Assembly (NCBI GenBank): GCA_958299035.1
Contig: CATQJL010000112.1
Coordinates: 60,681,823-60,745,822, forward strand
Length of the DNA stretch: 64,000 nt
Reading direction: 5' to 3'
Source: Cylicocyclus nassatus
Lineage: Eukaryota > Nematoda > Chromadorea > Rhabditida > Strongylidae
Shown here: piece after piece, positions 55,299-64,000 of the stretch
How the letters are laid out: the number at the start of each line of letters is the position of its first letter
Position numbering within the stretch: the stretch's first letter is position 1
Notes under the pieces: model-generated
What the model saw: only the letters and a program-made list of their open reading frames with translations
What the model was told of the DNA's origin: nothing
Database searches by the model: none
Made by a program: the position numbers and the translations under genes

Positions 55299-55797
55299 AC
55301 TAGCTGGCTTACCCGGCCCCCTGGCCACACTGTGTTTGCCACACAGCTCCCATCTCTATCCCTGTACAAACTTTCCCTGTGCCCACTTCTACATACCAGC
55401 TCCAACTCCCTATTCCTGATGTGTTAGTTATAAGCATGCTCACTTATCCCTGTTCGAATTCCCAGCCCCGTATCTCAAAATTTACAAAAAAATGGATAAA
55501 ATCGAAAAACGTAACGGATAATTTCAAGAACTAATATTATTCGTAATCAGTCTCGAGTATCTCCTGTGCCAACTCCCAGCCCTATAGCTCAAATGCAAAA
55601 AATCGATAAAAATCGACAAAATCGACATCGATCGATGACGAAACGAAGCCTATGACACCCACCTCGCCCCGGAGTGTATGTGTGCAAAGTTCGGTTCGGA
55701 TTGGTTCAGAAATGGAATTTTCTATTCGAAACATACGTACATACAGACAGACATACAGACACACAGACATACAAACAGATTCAGCTTTATATATAAA
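55299..55797 (+). repeat. Full-length ACTAGCTGGC short interspersed repeat
   Basis: ACTAGCTGGCTTACCCGGCC head, two diverged copies of the AACTCCCAGCCC/ATCGATAAAA middle, TAGCCTATGACACCC, CGGATTGGTTCAGAAATGG, a CATACAGACAGACATACAGA microsatellite and a CAGCTTTATATATAAAAT tail. Best model for the family. Confidence 0.7.
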
Positions 55798-55838
55798 ATT
55801 TGTTCGTTCGCTACAAAAACGTTCGTTACAACTACAAG

Positions 55839-55933
55839 CGCTACCTCAAAATGTTTATGAGAAGAGATGAGAGACTAGCGACCCTTCGGGTCGCTAGTCT
55901 CTCATCTCTTCTCATAAACATTTTGAGGTAGCG
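55839..55933. repeat. Perfect 46-bp inverted repeat with 3-base loop
   Basis: CGCTACCTCAAAATGTTTAT...ATAAACATTTTGAGGTAGCG, loop TTC at 55885-55887. All 46 pairs match. No target duplication visible. Confidence 0.9.
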
Positions 55934-56184
55934 GGCTGGGATGAATAATTGGCTGGTGCTTAGTTGAGATTGTGACACTAATCTACGCTTTCATTCATTT
56001 GTTTAGAAAAAGTTTGGTTACAAGGAATATCCACCTTGAAGGTCTAGACAAGCATAACGATGTTTTCTTTGAAAAAGAAAGGGGAAGTATAACACCATTT
56101 TGCTTAGCTCGCTATCTCGTTTAGTTAGCAAAGACCAACAACTACTTCTTGAACAGGGAAGCCTAGAAAGTTCAGTAATTTTGC

Positions 56185-57330
56185 TACTACGAAACCGCAG
56201 TTTGTTTGTATGGTCTTCTTTTTGAGACAAAAGTGCATTTTCTGCAGGGTAATGCTATCCAACCTGGGATTTTTACAAACTTTCCATGGAGACAAAGAGA
56301 AGTGCTTGAAAGGATGCTTGGCCCTAGAAAGCTCTGACCCTCATACCAGCGAGACCACATTTTGCTTGCAGAGATTTAGGAAGAAGTGCATTCTGCAGGA
56401 AACACTTTTAATTTACTTTTTTCACAAATTCCATGAAAAGAATTTTTTGAAGATTCAGCTTCAAAAAATTTCGATAGTACTACCAGCGAGACCACAGTCT
56501 TCTTTTTGGAAGAAGATGCAACTTTTGCAGTAAAAATGCTTCCCAAATTTGAGATTTTCACGTTGTCCAACATAATTAATTTATTGAATACTCAACTCTA
56601 AAAAATCTCGATTATTTACCAGCGAGACCACAGTTTGCTTACAGAGTCTTGCAATCTTTTGGAAAGAAACTCATTTTCTGCAGTAAAAATGCTTCCCAAA
56701 TTCGAGTTTTCCACAATATCCAAGAATTTTTTTTCTAAATACTTAGTTTGAAAAAGTTCCAATCATACCACCAGCGAGACAGTCTGCTTATAGTGTCTTT
56801 TTTTTCGAGAAATACATTTCCTTTGGTACAAACACTTCCCACTGTGAGATTTCACGAAATTTCCATGAAAGCTAAAGAGTTGCTTCCGAAAGATTGCTTG
56901 GCCTTCAAAAGTTCTGACCCTCATACCAGCGGGACCACAGTTTGCTTGCAGAGATTTAGGAAGAAGTGCATTTTCCGCAGGAAACGCTTCCTAATTTGGA
57001 ATTTTCACAAAATTCACGAAAGGATTTTTTGAATACTCAGCTTCAAAAGTTTCGATTATGCTTCCAGCGAGACCACAGTCTGCTTGGAGTCATTTTTTTG
57101 AAAAAAAAACTTTTTTGGAATATGAATGCTTCTAATTTGAGATTATCACAAAATCTTCGTAAAAAAACATTTCAAAAATACTTAGCTTCAAAAAGTTTCG
57201 ATTAAACCACCAGATAGATGAGATTTGCTTACTGAGACTTTCCGGTTTTAAGAATGAACTATATTCATCTATCCAAAGACCGAGCTGTACGGAAAATAAT
57301 AGCAAATGTAACAGCTTTCTTCGAGTCACA
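56185..57330 (-). repeat. Tandem satellite array, about eight units of 135-155 bp
   Basis: The box ACCAGCGAGACCACAG followed by T(T/C)TGCTT recurs at about 56344, 56482, 56618, 56770, 56924, 57062 and, decayed, 57208 and 56185. The rest of each unit diverges more. The box's reverse complement aligns with the box of the array at 40434. Confidence 0.8.
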
Positions 57331-57441
57331 TCCTTTTTTTATCTTTCCGCAAATATTTCAAACATATCTTTTTTGTTACTTTCTGTTGATATGCAAGTCT
57401 CGTATCATTGTTCTCAAAGCTGTAAAATATATTGTTCCTTA

Positions 57442-57643
57442 GGCCCCGGGCAGACTTCACGCGACTTAATCGTCGCGATCTAATCGCCAAGATTTCCATT
57501 CATTTTCATTTCACATTCAAAAATTTTGGGCTGGAAAAGTATCACAACCGAATGCAAGTTGATCGGCATGGAATGATGTTGTAACAGTTGTCTCGTCGCG
57601 ATTCAGTCGCGACGATCAAATCGCGTGAAGTCTGCCCGGGGCC
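57442..57643. mobile_element. 202-bp PIF/Harbinger-type MITE
   Basis: Ends GGCCCCGGGCAGACTTCACG and CGTGAAGTCTGCCCGGGGCC are exact inverses. TTA duplicated at 57439-57441 and 57644-57646. Arms continue with TCGTCGCGA words. Confidence 0.85.
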
Positions 57644-57649
57644 TTAGGA

Positions 57650-58435
57650 TCCAACATTGATCCTTAGAACCCATTTAACATTGATGCCTTCTAGCAATTC
57701 TACCCCTTCGAGATTTTGAGTGGAGTTGTGGAAATCGGTGAGGCGTCACATCCTACCGTTACCCCAGCTATCATTTGTGACATGTTTTATGGGTTTTTGA
57801 AAGCACCCTCACAGTTTTTTCCTTTGCCATCATTATTCGAATGAGATACCACTGTTTTGCATGTTACAGCGAATTCCTTTGCAAAAATTGTAAGCTAATT
57901 GCAAGCTAGCTTTTTCTCACTAAAAGTATGGCACGGGTTTGAAAACGTAACGACCCAGAGGTCATCAAAGTCATGGATCTGCCGCTTTTAAAAATTTCGA
58001 TTTCTTTTATCAAAAGTGGCAACAGAATGATGACTGCCCCCTTCCAGCTTTTCAAACCGCATCCTTTTTTTGATTTACAGATATTCGAATTTTATACAGC
58101 TTTTGCTATCGGATCCCTTTGAGGATTGCTATCCCCTCAACCCCTTTTCAGCCAGGAGCAAGCTAACCGTCTCCTAAATGAAATTTGGAAAGTCAAGCTT
58201 TGAGTCAAAGGTTGGGTAAAATAAAAACGATTTTCAAAATTATATTTGAATAATAAATTATGTTAAGAAATATAGTGATCTACATCAAATCGTGAACTGA
58301 TCTGTTCCAACAATGAATGTTGAGTTGCTTTTGTAAGTGTCAAAGCGATTCGAACTATACGAAAATTAGCTTTTCTAGTGATTCGATTTTGGGTTATGCC
58401 ATTTGATCAACATCGTCTCAGACAGGCCTCGGAAT
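57650..58435. other. Spacer, nothing recognised
   Basis: No supported feature. Confidence 0.3.
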
Positions 58436-58640
58436 TCAAAGATGGCGGCGGCGATGAGCAACCCGCCAGACGGATGTTTATCTGTTCAAAGAAGGGCGGC
58501 GCGGAGGGGGGATTTTTTTGATTTTTTAAGATTTGAATACCCCCGCCTCGGCGGCCCAGAGGGGGGACCACGGCTTGGCGGCGGGGAGGGGGACCCCCCC
58601 CCCCTCCCCCTCGGCGGCAGAGGGGGGCCTTGCCAGAAAT
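58436..58640. repeat. G/C-run-rich low-complexity island
   Basis: Repeated GGCGGC, GGGGGG and CCCCCC runs, including a GGGGAGGGGG block facing CCCCCCCCCC that could form a hairpin or quadruplex. Open frames here are low-complexity. Confidence 0.6.
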
Positions 58641-59587
58641 GTTTGCTTCTGCTGTCTGCTGTCTCCGCGAGCTCCAGCAGCGCACCAGTTGTTCCATTTT
58701 TAGTTTGCACTTTCCCTTATCGTTAGATATAAACTGCAAGGGATGTGATGAGGCCGAAGTAATTTGGGAGCTTTTCGGCGCTTTCGAGCACTTTCCAGCT
58801 ATAGGACAGATCAAGCTTTACAAAAATGCCAACAAGAATCCGCCTAAGTCGCATTTCTTGTAAAGTTGGAGCCAAATTCGGAAAAATCTTTTTCATCTGA
58901 AAATCAAATTTTGGCGAGAAAAAAGATCTCCAACTTGCTCATTATACAGCAAACACATAATGGTACTCGAATATGCCTTTATCAGGTATATTTGGGTGTA
59001 GAAAAGCGGAAAAATAGTCTAAAAATAACATACCCGCCCCCAGCCTCTCTCACTTATGTCATTGTATACTACAAGCCCTAAGGCAACGCTGGTTTACCCA
59101 CACTTAATAGATGATGACAAAATTCTCTTGATAAGAAGCAACTCGGTCATTCTCTAAATAAGAAGTAACTGAGGTACCCTATACCGCCAAAACGATGAAC
59201 GGCGGAACGCTTGTGCTTAAGAGCTGTTCATTCTTGGCATTCTTCCTAGATCCCCTGTGAAAATGAATGATGTCCGACGCTTTGCGAAGCATGTTCGCTT
59301 TCACAAAGATTGTGCATCCAATACTGAAACCCGTACCATCTTCAACTGCTCATGTTTCCCACGTGCTCGTGTTTCCTCGTTTTATGCTAGCTAGGGTCCG
59401 CTCCACTCAATTCTGCACGGTTTTCTAGATTTTGACTCCAAAGTATTATAACATTTTTTAATTCTTGCTAAATGGTATGAAAAATATAATATATAAAAGC
59501 AAATTGCCAAGCTAAACATTACTGATTATATTTGCAGCTTGAGCGAGGAAGATTAGGCAGGTCAAACTACAGCAGGTCAAACTTTAC
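58641..59587. other. Spacer, nothing recognised
   Basis: No supported feature. Confidence 0.3.
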
Positions 59588-59730
59588 GAAAAATCGATAA
59601 AAGTCGATAAAATCGATGTCGATCGTTGACGAAAAGTAGCCTATGACACCTGCCCTGCCCCGAAATGTAAGTGTGCCAAGTTTGCTGAGGATCTGTTCAA
59701 AAATAAGAGTTTGTATTCGTAATATACGAA
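59588..59730 (+). repeat. Short interspersed repeat, truncated
   Basis: AAAATCGATAAAAGTCGAT, TAGCCTATGACACCTGCCC and GTGTGCCAAGTTTGCTGAGG match the middle of 55299-55797; head and tail missing. Confidence 0.5.
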
Positions 59731-61607
59731 AACTCTGGAAGAATCTAAACAGGTCAGATATTAAATTGTCCCAAATGTAAACAGGCTACCTCAGCGATCG
59801 ATTTATTCAAACTATTTGCACTTTTTGCAAATACAGAGAAAACATTCCAAAGTTGGGCACAGCCTATAAAGACAGAGCTTTTTTGAAATTCATTGAGGAT
59901 TTCTGCCGTATTGAAATGTTAGGATTGTAGAGCACTATCAAAATTGGGAGAGTAACAACGACCCGAAAGATTGTTTATATGTTCTAGTGAAAAGCCTTAG
60001 ATTCGCGCATTTTTGCAACTGAGCTACACATATTCAAAAGCCCGTTGGGAGCAGTTCAAATTTGACTCGACGATTGACTACTTTGCAAGCTATTAATGTT
60101 AATGTCCCAATATCGCATTTGCTTACCTTCGCGTGCTAGCTCATCCTTCAACGAATGCCGGAAAAATATCAGTGAACCAAAAATGTCATATGTGATCTTG
60201 AGAAAGCATATTCCGTGATCATTATAACCGAACCGAATTATCCTCCTCACCTTAGCAACTTTCAATCGGCCAAATGACAAATGCTACCACCAACTAATTA
60301 TCCCGATCATGAATTCTTTTCTAAAAGGAGCCTACACTAACAGAGAAAAATGGTTAGTTCCAAAACGCCTCTAAACACTTACGTACTTGCGTTTGGGACT
60401 CAATAGTTGCTGTTTCAAATGCTGCCGTTTGAGTTTTACGAATTTTTGCAACAAAAGGCCAAATCTTGCTGGGGGGGGCCTAATCAATAAATGACTTTGT
60501 ATAAGTGGTGCAAATGTTCAAGCTCTGGCCGGCAGTCTATGCTTTCTCAGAAATCTTTGGCAAAAAAGAATTCTCCAATTCATGCTAAACGCAAAACATT
60601 CATACATAAGGTATAAGAGCGCTTTATCCCTTTATATGTACGTCTCTCTCAATAAAAACTTCTTATGTGTGCATTATAGTCCCGCAAACAGTTGCTTCTC
60701 GTCACATAACAAGTTTGGATGGAAAATTTCCTTTGATTTAATTTCGCTTTGCAGAGTCTAATAAAGAAAAATTTCAAATCGCAGTGAACTGGAATGAGTT
60801 TGCATCGTTGAATGCATCTTGATTTGCTGACTTTAAAACTGCATTCCATAACTGCTAAGCTACTCTTTAGAAAAAGTTTTGGGCGGTTAAAGTTGTGAAG
60901 GGATCAGCGTATTAGTGTATGATAAGCTTGAAATCGAGCTGAAGAGTGCATAATCGGCATAATGTTGAGTAAACCGACTAGAAGATTGCATGCATTACCA
61001 AAGAAATGAATGTTTCTGAACATTCTAAACAACAATGACACGGAAGCTGATTTGAGATGAGCTCAAAAGACGCATCTAATTACATGCGTTTTGCTCCATA
61101 TCCCACTGCGACTTGGGACATTGTACAGCTCCTTCACCATGCGCTTTATGGAAAACGAGAAAAATAGAAACTCTGTAAACCTATAAAAGACCTACGTATT
61201 ATAAATCTAGTAACGTGAAGTTTCATGTTCAGGACAAAGAGTAGGTAGCATACCTGATATCTTTTTTCAGAAGCAAGTTTGTTGGTTACGGACAATTTCT
61301 CAAGAAGATCATATTATTGTTTAATGTGTTTCTCAAGCAAACAAAATTTATCACCTTTCAATTACGTTATCCGACAAAATAAAATGCCCAACAGCGATAA
61401 AGCAAGCTACAGTTTACATCATAAACATTCATTTCATCAAGCGGCATTCGTGCAACGCACAAAGACGAAGGCATGTTCTGAAAAGAAGTCAATCCCTGCT
61501 GGAGACTAGTTGGTTATCTAACCCAGTAGAAACATCAACCATTCAAGTTTCTCCCTACTGCAAATCCTGAGTGAGCAGGATTGCTTATCAAAGAAAGGGA
61601 ATTTTAG
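59731..61607. other. Unresolved stretch upstream of the channel exons
   Basis: Extracellular-domain exons of the channel would be expected here. I found acceptor-like TATCTTTTTTCAG at about 61270 but no exon whose translation fits the family, so they are absent, highly diverged or upstream. Confidence 0.3.
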
Positions 61608-62357
61608 AGTGACAACGAATGGATTGTTGACGGCATTACAGCTGAAACGATTGTCATTCGAGGCAGCACAGACCTCGACATCAAATACTACATAGTAAGA
61701 CTAACAACATAGGAGCATACAATCTAATGTTTGGTATTTACCGGACAGGCCACGTTCTCGTTTGGAATGCGCCGAGCTGCTACGACATACATCATCACAA
61801 TAATATTACCGTCATTCGTACTGACAATTGTTTGCGTACTTGTCATGTTTTGGACCAAGTTTGATCACAACGATTACTTAGCAAAAGTAAGTCATTAAGT
61901 TATATTGAGAGTATGAGACATCAATTCGCAATTTTGATTGCGTGCGGACTTTCTGTCATTCTTGCAATGTGCGAGGTTCTTCAAATTGCATATCAAGATA
62001 TGCCCAAAACTAAGGAGAAGCCTCTATTAGGTGCGTGAGAAATTTCTCCTTTTTTCATGATTGCTACACTTGCGAGACTTTTTAGCAACTTACATCATGA
62101 TAAACTTGATGTTGGTGGCCTTTGCTATATCAATAGTGGTTATGGCGTCCGAACCCTGCCACTTGCCAGAATTCGGTATTCACTCAGTAAAAAGGTCAGT
62201 TATTGACGAACAAAGCAAACATCACTTCTGCTTTTTCTACAGATGGCTACGTCAAATGGATCTCAATCTGCTTGCTAAGTTCCGATTTGTTTGCTTGTTG
62301 GCATTTCCACTGGCAACAATTGCAAATCTGGTCATACTATTGGAAAACAAAGAATAA
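61608..62357 (+). CDS. Cys-loop ligand-gated ion channel, C-terminal exons (partial)
   Basis: Five exons: 61608-61694, 61749-61886, about 61943-62030, 62086-62194 and 62243-62357 (TAA stop). The translation runs from the end of the extracellular domain (SDNEWIVDGITAETIVIRG) through TM1 (TTYIITIILPSFVLTIVCVL, with the conserved TM1 proline), TM2 (GLSVILAMCEVLQIA), the DMPKTKEKPLL linker, TM3 (TYIMINLMLVAFAISIVVMA), a very short cytoplasmic loop and TM4 (FRFVCLLAFPLATIANLVIL). Phases join (0,0,1,2) and introns are 48-56 bp, nematode-like. The family forms pentameric neurotransmitter-gated channels; ligand and ion preference cannot be told, and the PAR motif of typical anion channels is not seen before TM2. 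The intron before TM2 ends in CG, not AG. No N-terminal exons were found, so this is partial or a pseudogene. Confidence 0.75.
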
Positions 62358-62486
62358 TTTGAGATAATCAATAGGTCAACAGGTCATATTTGAAATGCTG
62401 TTCTCAAAAGTTTCGAAAATGATCTCTTCCGTCTTTGTCGTGTCTTTAGCTGTCTGTGTCTTTAGCTTCATCATGTTAGTTCGAAG

Positions 62487-62640
62487 GCATTACTTCAATA
62501 AAGAAATTGTGACTGACTGATTCTAAAGTGACCCACTAGAGTCGCCTTATCTTTCTTACGAACATTACTTCAGTGAAGAAGTTTTGACTGACTGACTCCA
62601 AAATGATCTGCTGGAGTTACTCATCCCTCTCTGTAATGAC
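62487..62640 (+). repeat. Two diverged 74-bp tandem copies
   Basis: CATTACTTCAATAAAGAA...GACTGACTGA recurs as CATTACTTCAGTGAAGAA...GACTGACTGA, 74 bp apart, in the likely 3' UTR of the channel gene. Confidence 0.55.
62497..62502 (+). terminator. Candidate polyadenylation signal AATAAA
   Basis: About 140 bp after the channel stop codon, inside the first 74-bp copy; the second copy has AGTGAA at the equivalent position. Confidence 0.4.
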
Positions 62641-63244
62641 CTGCTATTGTTTGGCGGAACCTGGTAATGGTTATTTTCAAACGCGTCGAAGTCAACGATG
62701 CAATAGAAGGGGCACAGAATTGCAGTAAAGTGTCCTGAGTATCCAATCGGAGTCTACGCACATCCTTACAGACTTTCTGCTTTTACATGTGTTTTCAATG
62801 CATCCGGCAAGTTAGCGATAAAGCAGCTAACCGCAGTTAACCGCTCTTGTTGAGGAGCTTTTAAGAAGGTGGTTTTTTGTTCGCGCATTCAAATTTTGTT
62901 TTCAAAATCAGGTTCAACCAAGATCCCAAAAATCATCGGTGTTTCAAAAATGATTGGTCAAAATTATTTGTATGCAGATACCGCTCTATTTTTGTTGAGG
63001 AAACATGCATCAACAGTTTGTAATTAGTCAAATCTCACTCAGAATACTTGTTGCTTTTGTGGCATGCTCCTTAATTGTTTCAAAAACATACGCTTGAACA
63101 CTCAAACGTATTAATAAGATCGAAACGGCTCTGGCAGCTGTGTGCTTTGAAAATGGAGACGCTATTGAGCTTTCATTGTTTCTTATGCTATGTCAAGAAA
63201 AAGACCTTTTTTTTTTCTTATGTGAAAATTAGGTTTACTTGTGG

Positions 63245-63346
63245 TATCATGTGCACACAGTTTATTGAGGTCACAAAAAGTTTGGTTTCAAGTTACACCG
63301 ATGTTCAGGCATATGTTGCGAGAGAATCATTCAGCAGAGTTTTGTC
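63245..63346 (+). promoter_or_regulatory. Upstream region paralogous to 17100-17229
   Basis: GTGCACACAGTTTATTGAGG and TTTCAAGTTACACCGATGTTC align with the region upstream of the other signal exon. Function inferred only from position and similarity. Confidence 0.4.
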
Positions 63347-63410
63347 ATGCAGTTTATTGCATTTCTTACCCTAGTTAGCACTTCAATAAGCGAGCTATCC
63401 TACGGCAACG
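63347..63410 (+). CDS. First exon (signal peptide) of a small secreted protein
   Basis: ATG at 63347, then MQFIAFLTLVSTSISELSYGN plus one base, followed by a GTAAGCC donor. 64 bp and phase 1, identical in length and phase to the exon at 17230. The likely second exon begins near 63857 after GTCAAG and reads ATPSYECFRCEKRNESKSKY. Together they would give a secreted protein with paired cysteines, possibly a three-finger/Ly6-like fold, but that is a guess from spacing. Confidence 0.5.
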
Positions 63411-63596
63411 GTAAGCCTACCTTGAAGGTAACAGATTTGTTGCTCGATCCGTAGAAACAAAACTTCCAAGCGTGCAACTGTTTTATCGTTATTGAGTTTT
63501 CTGTCTCAGAGTAGTTTGCACACTTTCGTTTACGATTTTTTGTTGGCTTCAAAACTAATCAACAGGCTACATATATTTTCCTCATAAAAAAGCCAG

Positions 63597-63690
63597 TAAT
63601 CGTTTTCACTGTTGTAAAATTACGGTAGGAGTTACAGGCAGCTCCAGCAAGTTGGCCAGAATGGCTGTGCAAACATGGTAAAAAATTTAC
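63597..63690. repeat. CAGGGTGTC-family MITE fragment in the intron
   Basis: CACTGTTGTAAAATTACGGTAGGAG resembles the left-arm core CACTGTAGGATTACGGTAGGAAC. Confidence 0.3.
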
Positions 63691-63856
63691 GAACGCTTCC
63701 CAACTAATTGTAAGCTCACATTAATTCACAGCATAGGTAAATTGCTTTACATGCAAATCTAACAGAGGAAACCTTTTAGTCGAAGTGGCCTTTACAAGGA
63801 CCCTATACTACTTAGGACCATAGAATGTTAAAAATCTGTATTTATTATCTGTCAAG

Positions 63857-63964
63857 CAACGCCAAGTTATGAGTGTTTTCGATGCGAAAAACGCAACGAA
63901 AGCAAATCTAAGTATGACGATTACGATCTTTGCGTTTGAACGGAGCAGTGTTGGGATGATCTTG
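63857..63964 (+). pseudogene. Likely second exon of the secreted cysteine protein, with in-frame TGA
   Basis: Frame joined from the signal exon gives ATPSYECFRCEKRN, then YDDYDLCV, a TGA stop, then TEQCWDDLE before a possible GTATCAG donor. Cysteines continue in frame across the stop, as if one nonsense change broke a longer exon. If the TGA is the true end, the mature protein is only about 27 residues. The window ends shortly after. Confidence 0.4.
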
Positions 63965-64000
63965 AAGGTATCAGACATCCACTGAATGAAGTGTTCTGAT

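Noticed and set aside
58403..58814. Glycine/proline-rich frames of 107 and 135 codons on opposite strands
   Set aside because: Translations of G/C-run low-complexity DNA; no domain or splice context.
60126..60280. Possible - strand exon (ITYDIFGSLIFFRHS) between AAG acceptor-like and GTAAGC donor sequences
   Set aside because: No upstream or downstream exon in phase and no family recognised.
61510..61570. Extracellular-domain exon ending TCCTGA before GTGAGC
   Set aside because: The frame that looks channel-like (NPVETSTIQV) contains the TGA stop at the donor and its phase does not match the next exon.

Overview
The window looks like a gene-poor, repeat-choked stretch of a nematode draft genome. 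It is probably a strongylid such as a hookworm, but that is inference. The signs are an AT-rich background, introns of about 48-56 bp with GT-AG ends, a nematode-type Cys-loop channel, an RTE-clade retrotransposon, a Tc1-type end at 19242 and a great density of TA-flanked fold-back elements. An exact 500-N scaffold gap lies at 15952-16451. No bacterial features are present.

Supportable host coding sequence is small and mostly near the right edge: the last five exons of a Cys-loop ligand-gated ion channel (61608-62357, + strand), and the first exon plus a damaged second exon of a small secreted cysteine-containing protein (63347 to about 63964). A paralogous signal-peptide exon with its own related upstream region lies at 17230-17293. 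A possible terminal exon sits at 70-216.

Nearly everything else is mobile DNA. (1) 0.9-16 kb: short repeats with an ACTAG(C/T)TGGC head, a mariner MITE, a possible LTR, a GC-rich PIF/Harbinger MITE (TTA duplication), a 1.5-kb fold-back element holding a 164-bp MITE, and a four-element nest of mariner-like elements (11659-14819). (2) 17-31 kb: Tc1/mariner MITEs, a second mariner nest (24673-28576) and two copies of a tRNA-like repeat in inverted orientation with (ATTCGAATA)-type tails. (3) 31-38.7 kb: a 5'-truncated RTE, a palindrome with tRNA-like sequence in both arms, a hAT element with an 8-bp duplication, and a mariner MITE inside another MITE. (4) 39-49 kb: tandem satellite arrays, a nearly identical 0.8-kb inverted duplication carrying Penelope-like GIY-YIG endonuclease fragments, and a long RTE copy on the - strand split by a Mutator-like element (10-bp duplication) and a hAT element (8-bp duplication). 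(5) 49-60 kb: another uninterrupted mariner MITE, a second Penelope fragment, a second satellite array on the opposite strand, a perfect 46-bp hairpin and a small Harbinger MITE.

The most informative observations are: nested insertions that date one another, because related uninterrupted copies lie in the same window; two hAT copies whose central hairpins differ and resemble their own subterminal motifs; tandem arrays in opposite orientations sharing a conserved box around GGTCTCGCTGG; and duplicated signal-exon/promoter modules. I saw no clear new multi-gene system. All homology calls come from reading motifs by eye; no search was run.
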